Part shown: positions 23,481-34,617 of the stretch, piece by piece
Layout of the letters: each line of letters begins with the position of its first letter
How positions within the stretch are numbered: the first letter of the stretch is position 1
From: Ceratotherium simum simum
Lineage: Eukaryota; Chordata; Mammalia; Perissodactyla; Rhinocerotidae
Assembly: GCF_000283155.1 (NCBI RefSeq)
Contig: NW_004454207.1
Coordinates: forward strand, 1,542,955-1,606,954
Length of the DNA: 64,000 nt
Reading direction: 5' to 3'
The notes under the pieces: model-generated
Database searches by the model: none
What the model was told of the DNA's origin: nothing
What the model saw: only the letters and a program-made list of their open reading frames with translations
Made by a program: the position numbers and the translations under genes

Positions 23481-24080
23481 AATAAACAGAGCTCCAATAG
23501 GCCTGGGGTATGTCCGCTTGGACAGTTGCTCATGTTTGCATAATAGCAATTCTAGGTAGTTGGAAAAATATTTGACTTTATTTTCATTCAGATGGTTAAA
23601 TAGGCGCAATCTAATCTCTCTTTGGAGTATAATTCAACTGCCATGAATAGTATCAGCTGGTATATTCTCTAGACTTCTCAGTAGATGAAGCCTACTCTAT
23701 CTTCATAGCTTACTAACCTGATGAAGCAAAAGTATTTGCTAATTATACTGCTGGGCAAATGTCAGTTGCCTTCTTGGGGTACAGAAGTGTAAGTCCCTAC
23801 CCTTGCTCCTGGCAAATGGAAACTCCATTTGGGAAAAGGAGCATTCCATGCTGAAAACAATAGCAAACGAGATAGTCTATGATTAAGGGCTAAGCTGAGT
23901 AGTAGAAGGCTGTATTGTAGACGTTCAGAAATAGGAATTGTGAGCTGGAGTGGGTGGAAATGGCTTCTTGGGAGAAGTAGACACTGAGTCCAATGAGTAG
24001 CACTTGAATAGCACATTTATCTATTGCAAAATGTACCATTCTTTATTAGCTATTTACCTGTCTATCATTGCTTACTCTGA
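23481..24080. other. Non-coding sequence
   Basis: No repeat or gene recognised between the L1M fragment and the MER5A copy. Confidence 0.5.
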
Positions 24081-24082
24081 AG

Positions 24083-24235
24083 TGCTTCTCAGAATATGGA
24101 TCACCTGGGAGTCTTGTTAAAGGGAAGATTCTGGTTCACTAGGACTGAGGTGGGACCTGAGATTCTGCATTTCTATAAGGTGATGGTGACGTTGACACTG
24201 CTGGTCCAAAGACCACACTTTGAGTAGCAAGGTGA
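24083..24235 (-). mobile_element. MER5A-like hAT-Charlie DNA transposon (antisense)
   Basis: Non-autonomous hAT relic. 'CACCTGGGAGTCTTGTTAAAG', 'GAGGTGGGACCTGAGATTCTG' and 'CTGCTGGTCCAAAGACCACA' with 'CTTTGAGTAGCAAGG' match reverse MER5A. Coding capacity is absent by design in this family. Confidence 0.8.
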
Positions 24236-24239
24236 TGGA

Positions 24240-24358
24240 TTATTAGTTCTCTGAGGAAGAGACCATGTTTCATTCACCTTCACGTTCCCAAAACCTAGCA
24301 CACTGCCTGGCACATAGTAGGCTCAATAAATGCTGAATGAACTCATACATGAATGAGG
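24240..24358 (+). repeat. L2 3' end (sense)
   Basis: 'TCTCTGAGGAAGAGACCATG', 'AAAACCTAGCACACTGCCTGG' and 'CACATAGTAGGCTCAATAAATGC' with a decayed GAATGAA tail make up the classic L2 terminus. Confidence 0.85.
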
Positions 24359-24364
24359 ATTAAG

Positions 24365-24600
24365 AAGAAGGAGCGTCATTCCAGTGAAGGATTATTTAGA
24401 AGGGCAATAGGAAAGGGCAATGTTGATGCAGGAAAGACCAAGTGTTAGTTTGACAGGTGTAGAGAATTGGGTCAATTAGGAGTAAATTTTGACACTCTGT
24501 GCAAACCAAGCCTAGAATTTTATTTTTGAAAAGTCTTAAAATGTGGAATTAGTAAGGACTTTGGACAGAGGACAAGGGTGATGAGAAGATTTTAAAGATG
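24365..24600 (-). repeat. L2 fragment (antisense, ORF2 end), weak
   Basis: 'AATTTTATTTTTGAAAAGTC' and 'GAGGACAAGGGTGATGAGAAG' follow the antisense of the end of L2 ORF2. Similarity is weak and edges are unclear. Confidence 0.3.
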
Positions 24601-25890
24601 AATTTTTCATTAAACCATAAAACTGAGAAATTTCTTCTACTAATAACTACCATAATTGCACATCAAATACTAATCATGTTACTCAGTTACAGGATTTCTA
24701 TAAGATGGGTGCTCACCAACTCACACATTTTTATACACAACCAAGTTTTTACCACCAAGGCTGGACTAAACACGCTCTCTTACTTTTGGAGTCTCCATTC
24801 TATATTATATAAAACATATTAAAACAAACCCACATCCCACAGGAAGCATAATTAATTGCTGTAAAAAAAAGTTAAGTATTTTATAATTACGTTTTATGAT
24901 ATTTGGCTACAAGTAACTCTTGATTTATGAAGTGATTATAATTTCTCAGCAGTCATCATGCATACACCCGAACGCTCACAAAGTGAGAAAATATAACTTA
25001 CAGATGGTTTTCAATGTAATGAAATGTTTCTGGATACTAAATTTATTAATTATTGAAGTTGACATAATGTTAGGCTTTGTGGATGTTTAATTAAATGTTT
25101 ATTCATTTCTATTTTATAGTTCTCACTTTGTATTTTTGAGCCCATAAATTTGATTTCGTCTTCAATATTTTTTAAATCCCCGAAAAGCCCCAAAGCCTTA
25201 ATCATATGCTCATAGGATATAATGACTAAATTGGCTCTACCTCTATCCCCTGCCTGCTTTAATCCTGCATCAAGAATATGATCAATCATTTTTATGATCA
25301 ATCAAAACGATTGGCAACACTGATCCCTGTATTGTAGAAGAAGAAACCAGACTATGTGATATTGCTATAATGGTGAATGTGCCAGTTTTGCTCCAAAACA
25401 TCAAGTAGAAAGTTGCTTCTCATTTCTGCCGTATTGGTACACCCACTTTCTTTGGAAATGATCTTTGCTGCCCAAGTTTTCTCTGCTGTAAGACTTCTTA
25501 AGTTTAGACACTAATTGACATGAATTTTTAAAAAGATGTTACTTAAAGTGTGAAGCAAAAGAAGTTATCCTTGAGCCGAATCTAGTCTATGGAATTCATC
25601 AGCTCTTAATTATCTGCACTATGGCAAAGTTTGCTAAAGGTTGAGACTTCCAAATGATGAAAAAGTAGAGAATTGTACAGTCAATTACGTTTGCTTTTAG
25701 ATGTTATTTTAGTCTTTATATCAGATGTCCTGTGGACTTACAATACTTGAAAATAATGGAATCATCCTATTAGGATCTCACGGTGTTTGCTACTATGCTT
25801 CCCTTCAAAGCACCTTTCTGATATTCCAATATCAGAAAAGTAAGCAACAACAGAAAGCAAGGTGAGTGTTCTCTGGAAGGTACAGAGAAG
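24601..25890. other. Non-coding unique sequence
   Basis: AT-rich and no family recognised. Open frames are at most 83 codons. Confidence 0.5.
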
Positions 25891-25894
25891 AAGA

Positions 25895-26088
25895 ACGTTT
25901 TTGAGGGCCTACTGCATGCTTGACACCTTACCTACATCCTCTCGTTTAACCCTGCGAACAATCCTATATGGTCAACATTGGCAATAGTGTTTGGAAATAG
26001 TCTGCGTTAAGCCAGCTGACGAAGGTGGCAGATGCAGGTTTTAAACCCAAAGCTGTATCTAAAGCCAAAGCCATGTCTTTGCACGTCA
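25895..26088 (-). repeat. MIR SINE (antisense)
   Basis: 'GGCCTACTGCATGCTTGACACC', 'CATCCTCTCGTTTAACCCTG', 'CAATCCTATATGGTCAACAT' and 'GGTGGCAGATGCAGGTTTTAA' follow antisense MIR. Confidence 0.65.
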
Positions 26089-26911
26089 TCTCTGGAAATG
26101 GATTTTTTTTTTTTTTTTGGTTCATGCCATCCTAGGACACAGACATAATTATGTTGACTTAAAATTTTAGTTTATAGCATCTACTAGACTATTTAAAAAT
26201 CCCATGTATATTGACTGACTGATTCATTAAGCAAAGTTGGTAAAAATGTCAATATAGACTTGAATAATTGAAATCTGATTTTACTGATATTTAACATTAA
26301 AATTAATTTAATATTTATATGAATTTTCTGTCTCCCATTTCCAAAGAGTTTGCTCAACTTTCTTACAAAGTAAATCTGTTTGTCTTCATCATGTTAAGAA
26401 CCATTTTTCATGCAATTTTATTAGACATCCACTAATTTATTTGCCACTAGTTAAATATATTACTGTAACATGTATGACTTCTTAAAATAGGACCTAGAGT
26501 TATTTTGACTAAAATAATTCCCCCTTAGAAGCCCCATTTGCAGAGTCTATTTCAGACGTGCCTTTTGAACTTAGTTTTGATCTGTGTTTAGTGTGTATCA
26601 CTAGTCTTCTATTTATAGCCAGAGGATTAACATTCCCATGTTCCCTTTGCCCTATTATTCCCAACATCTAATTCCTTCACCAAGACCTAATTAAATGTAA
26701 ATTAAAGTATTTGAGAGTCCAAATTACTTAACTGAAGTAATGTGGTCAGTGCTCAGTAAGAATTTGAACATTTTCTTGAAGAATTGAAAGCTGACTTTAC
26801 CCACAATTATATTTTGTGTAATATTGAAGATCATATTAGTCTTGCATGATATAATAATTGTAAAAAGCAATTGACCCGTTGGAGCAGCTAAGTAAATCTT
26901 CAAATGGTTAC
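26089..26911. other. Non-coding sequence with an 18-base T run
   Basis: A T-run lies at about 26102-26119. The rest is AT-rich unique sequence in which I see nothing. Confidence 0.5.
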
Positions 26912-27273
26912 TGTCTTAGTGCTTCTAGGCTACTGTAACAGAATACCATAGACTGGGTAGCTTACAAACAACAGAAATTTATTTCTCACATTTCTGGAAC
27001 CTGGGAAGTCCAAGATCAAGCTGCCAGCACATTCTGTGTCTGGGGAGGGCTCTCTTCCTGGTCTACGAATGGCCATTTTCTTGTCGTGTTCTCACATGGT
27101 GGAAGGGAAAAGCAAGCTTTCTGGGGTCTCTTTTATAGGGGCACTAATCTCATTCATAAGGGCTCTTCCCTCATGACCTAATCACCTCTCAAAGGCCCCA
27201 CCTCCAAATACCATCACATTCGGGATTAGGTTTCAACTTATGAATTTTGGAGGGACACATTCAGTCTACAGCA
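26912..27273 (-). mobile_element. MLT1A-type LTR (ERVL-MaLR), antisense
   Basis: Full-length by eye. TGTCTTAGTGCTTCTAGGCT on the left, 'CATAGACTGGGTAGCTTACA', 'CAAGATCAAGCTGCCAGCAC', 'TTTTATAGGGGCACTAATC', 'CATGACCTAATCACCTCTC', and 'GACACATTCAGTCTACAGCA' on the right. It is a solo LTR, with no internal region next to it. Confidence 0.9.
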
Positions 27274-27339
27274 GTTACTAAGTATCTTTTAAGTATATAT
27301 TTAGAGGTTAGGTATCAGAGGAAAGCTATATAGAAGTTA

Positions 27340-27815
27340 TTTAACAAAGGTAGGATGAACCTAGATGGAGCAGATCCTGCTAGTTTCTTACTCAATACCC
27401 ACTTTCTCCTTCTTCCCAGAAGACTCATTTTCCCAGTCTGTCTTGGAGTGAGAGTTGGCCATGTGACACCAAGATGATATGTGTAACACAAGCCAAAGCT
27501 TTCTCAGCGTTCTGAAAAAGCTTCTGCTCTTGTGATTAAAGGAAACAGCTGGCACAGGCCTTCTCTATTCTTACTTCCTTGAATGGGAATATGAAGTGTG
27601 AAATTGCAGTATCCGTTTTGTGGCCATTCACCAACAAGAACGAGGGAAAAGCAAGAGAATCACAGCCATGCTAGACTTGAATCATGGAGCCACAGAACGA
27701 ATGCTAGCAGCCATCTGCCACCTCTAGATTGCTTGATGTGTGAGAACAAATTCCTGAAAAGACACTCTTAGTTGTTGTGTTACATGCAGCTGAATGCATT
27801 CCTAACACTACACTT
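27340..27815 (+). mobile_element. Older MLT1-type LTR (sense), diverged
   Basis: 'CCTTCTTCCCAGAAGACTC', 'GAGTTGGCCATGTGACACCA', 'CACAGGCCTTCTCTATTC', 'CATGGAGCCACAGAACG' and a 3' end 'TTGTTGTGTTACATGCAGCTG...CCTAACACTACA' follow the older MLT1 group, which ends in a similar '...CTAACTGATACA'. Degraded; edges approximate. Confidence 0.55.
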
Positions 27816-27832
27816 GTGAACTTTCCTTCTAA

Positions 27833-28008
27833 GACTTTGCCACTCAAAGTGTGGTCCATGAACCAGCAGCCTCAGTGTCACCTGGGAGCTTGTTAGAAAT
27901 GCAGAATCTCAGGCTCACCTCAGACTCTCTGAATCCAAATCAGCATTTTAACAATATTCCCCAAGTGATTTGTATGCACATTAAAGTTAGAAAACCATGG
28001 TTCTAAGA
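27833..28008 (+). mobile_element. MER5A-like hAT-Charlie DNA transposon (sense)
   Basis: 'CTCAAAGTGTGGTCCATGAACC', 'TCACCTGGGAGCTTGTTAGAAATG', 'CAGAATCTCAGGCTCACCTC', 'CAGCATTTTAACAA' and 'TTAGAAAACCATGG' are in MER5A order. Confidence 0.88.
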
Positions 28009-28163
28009 CATTATGGAAACAGAAAAAATATACTCTGTGTACACACATAGAATAACAGTAATTTTTCCAAACAAGGAATTGTAAAGAAAAAAGGGGAATA
28101 GAGGGCTTAGTTTCCAATATTTGTCTGTGTATTTGTCTGGATATCACCTTTTATGTTCCAGGT

Positions 28164-28216
28164 TTCATATATATACACACACACACATATATATATATGC
28201 ACACGTACATACACAC
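28164..28216. repeat. (CA)n(TA)n simple repeat
   Basis: Imperfect alternating ATATATACACAC and ACATATATATAT tract. Confidence 0.85.
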
Positions 28217-28254
28217 TACAGTTTATATTCATTGTATTATACAAACCTCAGATA

Positions 28255-28410
28255 TGGTAAGCATTTAGTCATTGATCAATGTGGTATAGATGAGAAAGTG
28301 AGGCTTAAAAAAGTGAAATGATCTCCAGAGCCATCAAGACAGAGCTGTTTTTTGAACCTAGGTCTTCTTGACTTCAAAGCCCACCTCTTTCTGCTATAAT
28401 ACACTGACTT
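28255..28410 (-). repeat. MIR SINE (antisense), partial
   Basis: 'TATAGATGAGAAAGTGAGGCTTA', 'GACAGAGCTGTTTTTTGAACC', 'TAGGTCTTCTTGACTTCAAAGC' and 'CTCTTTCTGCTATAATACA' match the antisense MIR core and head. Confidence 0.65.
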
Positions 28411-29415
28411 TCTGGCTACAGGTTGAAAAGAGGTGGAAAATGAATAAAAACTTTTGAAGGGAGGGAAGATGTGCTTTAATGGTGAGAGACCAATAGAATG
28501 AACTGCTAGGGTCTGCATCTCTGGGCAGAATTTAGGAGATTAGGGAGATCAAAGGCTCCTGAAGGAAAAGAGAACAAGATGGGGAAATATGGGGGAGAAG
28601 GGAGTTTACATTGTGAATGGCAAGTTACAGGCACACACTTAATTCAGATGAAAAACTAAAGCTGTTAAGGATAAAGAAGCAACCAACATTATGAAATTGA
28701 CTTGCTTCAGAAATCCTCAGCCAGAATTCTAAACTCGTGCAGTTATTTTCTGGCATGACATCCAGGAGATCACTTCTTATCTGAAACACTCATTTTTGCT
28801 CATATTCATAGGCAGTTCTGCTGACTATGCTGTTGGCTTAGCATTGCACATCTGGTCAGGGGGCCTCATTGGGCAAATCTGAACTGCCTAAAATGGTGTT
28901 GATTCACATAACCTGTGAAAACACAGACTGAAATCAACAAGCATTAGGACATTTATTTTTCCTTAGGAACCGTAATGTTCAGTGGAAATGACTGTGAGGG
29001 AACGTGGACAGTCACTGACATTGTATGGATCAAAGGGAGGCCCTTTTTCCAAAAAGCCTTGGCTCCTTCAGCAACAATCACGAACAAAACCCAAAAAAGA
29101 AACTTCTTGTTGACCTACACTGGGAAGGTGATAACTTGTCATGACTTCTCGCTTTTGAACTGGGATCAAAATCTCTATCATTAGAGATCCTCTTAATCAA
29201 CTTAGAAAACAAAGGTGAATAATTATCCCCAGAAAAGTTCCACTCAATAAATGCTTTATAAAACTCAGAAGAGGAGAGGAGGCCAGGAGACTCCTCTTTC
29301 CCATTGGTGTCTTGAGTGTTTACTAAGCCAAGAGAAATGGAACTTCCTAAGACATTGTTTTGATAGTGTTATGTCCTTGCTTTAAAAATATATATATATG
29401 GTCCAAATGTTTCCC
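28411..29415. other. Non-coding unique sequence
   Basis: No family recognised. A 69-codon frame at 28975-29184 has no visible domain. Confidence 0.5.
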
Positions 29416-29419
29416 TAGC

Positions 29420-29642
29420 CCTAAGTTTCGCCCTTCTCATCATACTGTTTTATTATTTTCAACATGGTTGTCATTATCTAAAATGATCTTGTTAATTTGT
29501 TTTCTGGTTTATGTTCTGTCTTCCCCCTTCTACAATGAAGGCTCCAGGGCAGCAGGGACTCTGGGTATCTTAGTCATCGCTGCATGATTTGCTCCTGGGA
29601 TTGGCCTGGCACTCCAGAACAACGTGGTGAATGAATGAATCG
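29420..29642 (+). repeat. L2 3' end (sense)
   Basis: 'GTTCTGTCTTCCCCCTTCTAC', 'AATGAAGGCTCCAGGGCAGCAGGGACT', 'GGCCTGGCACTCCAGAACAA' and 'GGTGAATGAATGAATCG' match the L2 terminus. Confidence 0.75.
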
Positions 29643-30070
29643 TGTCCAGTATAGAGAAAATCACCTCCAAACTTGTCCCTATTTTCACATTTGAGATCTT
29701 ACATGGGCTGACTCCAACCTTTATTTTCCCAGACTTGCTATTTCTCTCCTTTCATGTTTAACCCTAGCCACACTTGCCCTGTCATTGGTCCGCAAAAAGG
29801 AAGACTTCCTCCCCACAAAGGTTTCTTACTGAGTGTCCCCATGCCTGCTGACCTTCCTTACCCTCTGCCCACTCAAATTCTGTTCCTGGCCTGGCCTATT
29901 GATGTCTTTCCTTCTTTGTGAAGCCACCCAAACTACTCTGGTCCATACACACCTTGCTCTTCTCCACACCCACATGGTATCCATTCATTCTGTGTAGGGG
30001 ACAATCATGTATATTCTGCCTGCATTCTCCTTCTCCTCTCATTGGTATACATAATACTAGCAATTTAATA
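29643..30070 (+). repeat. Second L2 fragment (sense), diverged
   Basis: 'GAGATCTTACATGGGCTGACTCC', 'CCTAGCCACACTTGCCC' and the C/T-rich run resemble the L2 segment after ORF2. Weaker than the neighbouring copy. If real, two L2 relics lie head to tail. Confidence 0.45.
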
Positions 30071-30212
30071 TGTTAATATTTAAGTTTTCATATGTTTCTA
30101 TTTTATTTTAGTACATGTATACTAAGCAACCATATTTTTTTCACCTGGCTTCTCAAATAGCAAGTTGCACAGGGCTTTTCACATAACAGATTTTTTAAAA
30201 AGATATAAATTG

Positions 30213-31765
30213 GAGGATTGGTGTCAAGATGGTGACGTAGGCAGACTCTGAACTCACCTCCTCCCATACACACAACAGACTTACAACTACTCTTGGAACA
30301 ATTACCCCTGAGAGAGAACTGAAAACTGGATAAGAGGAACTCCTGCAACACGTGACAGTCCTGACTGAGGTGGAAGAGACAGAAATTCCCTTCTGGAGAG
30401 AAAAAAAGCCACAGCACTTCACAGCCGCCCGGGAGCAATCCTAAGGTACAGAATCTTCCCTGGAGGAGTGGGGGATGTGAGTCAGGGGACGTTGTAGCTA
30501 TAAGCATCTTTTGGACCCAGCACAACCGAGACAAGTGTCATAATATCTGTCTTTGCTGGCTACTAACAACAATGGAGAACACCCCTAGAAAATCTATCGG
30601 ACATAAGAAAAAAAAAAGCCAACTCTTAAAGGGCCCATGCACAATTCACCCATTTCACAAAGCAACCTAAAATCACCAGAAAGAAAGGTGCGCAGTCCTT
30701 TGGTGAAAACAGACTAACCTGATAGTCCCTGGTTGCATCTTGGTGAGAGGTGAGGCCTCTCCAGGGACTGAGACATTGGCGGCAGCCCTTGTTGTGACCT
30801 GGTGCAGGTGTACTGACACAGTCATTGGCAGACACCATTAGTGATCTCCCCCTGGCCTCTCTGCCCAAGGTCTGCCCCATCTACTACAGCACCAATTTAA
30901 TCCAGTTCAACCAGGGCAAGCAGCCCACCCTAGGGACTGGCCCCTCCCAACAAGAAGCCCTTGGGCAACTTGTGGGGGCTGCATAGGCTAGGTGCCTAGA
31001 TTCTCTGCAGCTGGGCAAGTGGGTCCACCTCTATGGGGCAGGGCATGCGCCAGGAGCAGGTGGAGTGTGTGGGGACATTGGTGGAGTGCGTGGGGCCTCT
31101 GCCAGGGGGCAACTGGGTCTGCTTCAGGGGGTCGGGGCATGCGCAAGGGGAAGGACTGTGTCAACAGTGTGTGTGGCCCTGTGGGAATGTCAGCTACAGA
31201 AGACTTGTACTTCTCAAATGGCCACATGGGGGATCAGCCCCACCTTCCAAAGCCTGAAACAATTGGGTTCTTCCCCTGCCTGGGGCCAGCCCCACCCAGC
31301 TGCAATCCTCAGAGAGCTGACAAGAGACCTAATAGGCTAGAGGCTTACAGCAATTGTAAGGCCCTGAGCCTAACAACCAGCTACTCTGGGGGCCTACTCA
31401 AGTAATAGAAAAACTGCAATAGGAATGTGCTATTAGACCTTGCAACCAACTATCCTGAGGCTCCCCACACCAGATAAAGAGACTGAAGGGTCTATAACAG
31501 CCACACACTGCTGAACATTACAACCAGCCTGCCAGGGGGATAGCTTAGCCTCCCTGGGCATCTACAGCAAGAGCAACCCTGCCACAACAGAAAGACACAT
31601 GTAGCCCACACAGGGATCACTCCTGGAACATCTGGAACTGGTGACTAGAGGGAAGCACACTGCTGGGCCTCATAAAGCATCTCTTACATAAGGTCACCTC
31701 TCCGAGATCAGGAGACGTAGATGACCTACCTAATACATAGACACAAGCACAGAGAAAGAGGCAAA
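30213..31765 (+). promoter_or_regulatory. L1 5' UTR with internal promoter
   Basis: About 1.55 kb between the element start and the ORF1 start codon. The first 20 bases include CAAGATGG, a YY1-type site that positions L1 transcription starts. The stretch at 30700-31350 is GC-rich. The ORFs of 137, 91 and 79 codons that overlap it are on mixed strands and frames and look accidental. Confidence 0.7.
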
Positions 31766-32611
31766 ATGAGGGGGCAAAGGAATACGTTCCAAGTAAGGGA
31801 ACAAGACAAAACCCCAGAAAAAGAACTAAATGAAACAGAAATGAGCAATCTACCCCACAAAGAGTTCCAACAAAGAGTCATAAGGATGCTCACTGATCTT
31901 GGGAGAAGAACAGATGAACTCAGTAAGAACGTCAACAAAGAAATGGAAAATATAAAAAAGAACAAATCAGAAATGAAGAATACAATACTGGAAATGAAAA
32001 ATTCACTAGAGGGACTCAAAAGCAGAGTAGAGGATACAGAAGAACGGATCTGTGAGCTGGGCTAAAGACTAGAGGAAGTCACCCAAGCTGAACAGATAAA
32101 AGAAAAAAGAATTAAAAAGAGTGAGGACAGGCTAAGGGACCTCTGGGACAACATCAAGCACAGTAACATCCAAGTTATAGCTGTCCCAGAAGGAGAAGAA
32201 CGAGACAAAGGGGCAGAGAATCTATTTGAAGAAATAATAGCTGAAAACTTTCCTAAACTAAGGAAGGAAACAGACATCCAGGCACAGGAAGCACAGAGAG
32301 TACCAAAAAAGGTAAACCCAAAGAGGCCCACACCAAAACCCCGAATAGCCAAAGGAATCCTGAGAAAAAAGAACAAAGCTGGAGGTATCATACTCCCTGA
32401 TTTCAAAATATACTACACAGCTATAGTAACAAAAACAGCATGGTACTGGCACAAAAATAGACACAGAGATCATTGGAACAGAATCGAGAGCCCAGAAATA
32501 AACCCACACATCTATGGACAGCTAATTTTCGACAAGAGAGCCAAGAACATACAATGGAGAAAGGCAATAAATAGTGTTAGGAAAACTGGTCAGCCACACG
32601 CAAAAAAATGA
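31766..32611 (+). pseudogene. L1 ORF1-ORF2 in-frame fusion relic
   Basis: ORF1 encodes an RNA-binding trimeric chaperone of L1; ORF2 encodes endonuclease and reverse transcriptase. Starting at ATG 31766 the frame reads as the ORF1p N-terminal region and a lysine/glutamate-rich coiled coil (residues ~20-100). A TAA stop interrupts it at 32063-32065. Beyond it the same frame continues as ORF1p ([10 protein letters not shown]..., then [14 protein letters not shown]... and [14 protein letters not shown]...). At about 32330-32345 it passes without a frame change into ORF2 sequence ([14 protein letters not shown], then ...[11 protein letters not shown]...), ending at TGA 32609-32611 after a small deletion that shifts the frame. 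The C-terminal part of ORF1p and the ORF2 endonuclease and most of the RT are absent. Non-functional. Confidence 0.8.
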
Positions 32612-33583
32612 AAGGAGATCATTATCTTACACCATACACAAAAATTAACTCAAAATGGATTAAAGACTTGAAAGTAAGACCTGACACCATGAAACTTCTA
32701 GAAGAAAACATAGGCAGTACGCTCTTCGACGGATTTTCAAGCACCATTTCTGACTGGGCAAGGGAAACAATAGAAAATATAAACAAATGGGACTACATCA
32801 AACTAAAAAGCTTCTGCACAACAAAACGAAGAGACAACCTAACAATTGGGAGAAGATATTTGCAAACAATATATCTGGTAAGGGGTTAGTATCCAAAATA
32901 TATGAATAACTCATACATCTCAACAACAAAAAAACTAACAACCCAATTAAAAAATGGGCAAAAGACCTGAACAGAAATTTCTCCAAAGAAGATATACAGA
33001 TGGCCAACAGACACCTGAAAAGATGTTCAACATCATTAACTATCAGGGAAATGCAAATTAAAACTACAATGAGATATCACTTCACGCCCGTCANNNNNNN
33101 NNNNNNNNNNNNNNNNNNNNNNNNNNNNNNNNNNNNNNNNNNNNNNNNNNNNNNNNNNNNNNNNNNNNNNNNNNNNNNNNNNNNNNNNNNNNNTGGAGAG
33201 AAGGGAACTCTCATACACTGCTGGTGGGAGTGCAAACTGGTGCAGCCACTATGGAAAACAGTATGGAGATTCCTCAAAAAATTAAGACTAGAACTGCCAT
33301 ATGATCCAGGTATTCCACTGCTGGGTATTTATCCAAAGAACATAAAACACAAATAGATAAAGATACATATACCTCTGTGTTCATTGCAGCATTATTCACA
33401 ATAGCCAAGACTTGGAAGCCAGCTAGGTGCCCATCAAGGCATGAATGGATCAAGAAGATGTGGTATATATACACAATGGAATACTATTCAGCCATAAGAA
33501 GTGATAAAATCCAGCCATTTGTGACAACATGGATAGACCTTGAGAGTATTATGCTAAGTGAAATAAGTCAGAGGGAGAAATAA
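32608..33583 (+). pseudogene. L1 ORF2 C-terminal relic, frame-broken
   Basis: Three open pieces continue ORF2 after the frame shift. 32608-32889 begins [20 protein letters not shown]. 33000-33356 spans the assembly gap and contains the C-terminal cysteine motif region ([17 protein letters not shown]). 33377-33583 (MFIAALFTIAKTWK... to ...MLSEISQREK) corresponds to the ORF2 tail. Stops and frame shifts separate them (near 32850-32890 and at 33355), so no continuous product is possible. Confidence 0.85.
33094..33193. other. Assembly gap (100 N)
   Basis: Exactly 100 unknown bases, a size commonly used for gaps of unknown length. It lies inside L1 ORF2. Comparison with the other L1 at 58.7 kb suggests the missing text is ordinary ORF2 sequence of similar length, but this is not proven. 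Confidence 0.98.
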
Positions 33584-33864
33584 GTCAAATACCGTATGAT
33601 CTCACCATAAGTAGAAGGTAAAAACAACAACAATCACATAGAGACAGAGATTGGATTGGTGGTTACCAGAGGGGAAGGGGAGAGAGAGGGGGGCAAAAGG
33701 GATGATAAGGCACATGTGTGTGCTGATGGATTATAATTAGTCTTTGGCTGGTGAACATGATGTAATCTATAAAGAAATTGAAATATAACGATATACACCT
33801 GAAGTTTGCATAATGTTTTAAACCAACGTTGCCACAATAAAAAAAAAAAGATATAAATTGAATA

Positions 33865-34600
33865 ACAGATTGAATTAGCTAATTAACATTTAGAAGGTAC
33901 AGTTCTAAGGGCCTAAAGAAGTTCTTTGTGATATGGGAAATGTCAAGAGAGCAATAAAAGAGGAATTATTTGACTGGTGTTACCCTGTAGACCAGGGACA
34001 GAAAATAAATTTCCTTTCAAAGGCCATATTGAAAAACAGTTTTCAAAAAGCAACTTCCCATGCCATTTTGCCAGAAGTAGCAAAATCAATTGCATTTAAA
34101 AATCATGCTTGATTTTAAGTGGTACTATTTTGGTGACTATCAGATAGATTTAAAAAGTCACACATGCCATGTTTGGTCCTCAAGACTTCCCAATGTTTGA
34201 CACATGGAAAACCACTAACAGACACTCAATGGAATTGTGAAAAATTCACCTATGATCATCTCACCCACTAGCTCAGTGGGAAATGTATTTTATTATAGAT
34301 AGTAGGTCTCAAAAACCAATGTTAGATTGGTCCAATCATTAATAGCCACCTAACAAATATCTGAACCGATTGTTCTTTCCAGCATATCATCTAATTTAAT
34401 GATTGCCCCCCCTTTCCTTATTTCCTACACAGCAGGATATAATTTCTAAATGTGTAAACAATACAGACAGTGATTTTTATCAAGATGAATAGGAAAAGAA
34501 TCTCACATGCTGACTTGTAACCTCTTAGCTTATTTTCAAAGGTTGATGTATATCTCAGGTTCACTGCAATGTATGAACGCGTGCAAAACTGTTCACTCTG
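33865..34600. other. Non-coding unique sequence
   Basis: Flanking DNA of the L1 target site. No gene or repeat recognised. Confidence 0.5.
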
Positions 34601-34617
34601 TTTTAATAATCATGGAC

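Larger units (their letters stand above)
30213..33848 (+). mobile_element. L1 LINE, 5'-complete but internally deleted
   Basis: An L1 retrotransposon with both termini present. The target-site duplication AAAAAGATATAAATTG precedes it (ending about 30212) and reappears after the terminal A-run (about 33849-33864). The 5' end GAGGATTGGTGTCAAGATGG carries a YY1-like CAAGATGG motif, as L1 promoters do. A ~1.5-kb GC-richer 5' UTR follows, then the N-terminal part of ORF1 and then directly the last part of ORF2, the 3' UTR (with a G-rich tract near 33670-33700) and an AATAAA-A(n) tail. The rest of ORF1 and nearly all of ORF2, including endonuclease and reverse transcriptase, are missing, so it cannot move on its own. 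A 100-N gap lies inside. Recent insertion compared with other L1s here. Confidence 0.93.

Noticed and set aside
23125..23559. 144-codon ORF with hydrophobic stretches resembling membrane segments
   Set aside because: Largely the antisense of an old L1 fragment; the T-rich strand gives Phe/Leu/Ser-rich pseudo-membrane protein.
30103..30534. 143-codon minus-strand ORF
   Set aside because: Crosses the L1 5' boundary and target-site duplication on the opposite strand, so it is an accidental frame.
30992..31405. 137-codon ORF and overlapping frames on both strands
   Set aside because: They lie in the GC-rich L1 5' UTR, overlap each other in several frames and show no domain; GC richness lengthens chance frames.
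33000..33356. 118-codon ORF with a run of unknown residues
   Set aside because: It is the L1 ORF2 C-terminus spanning the N gap, not a separate gene.
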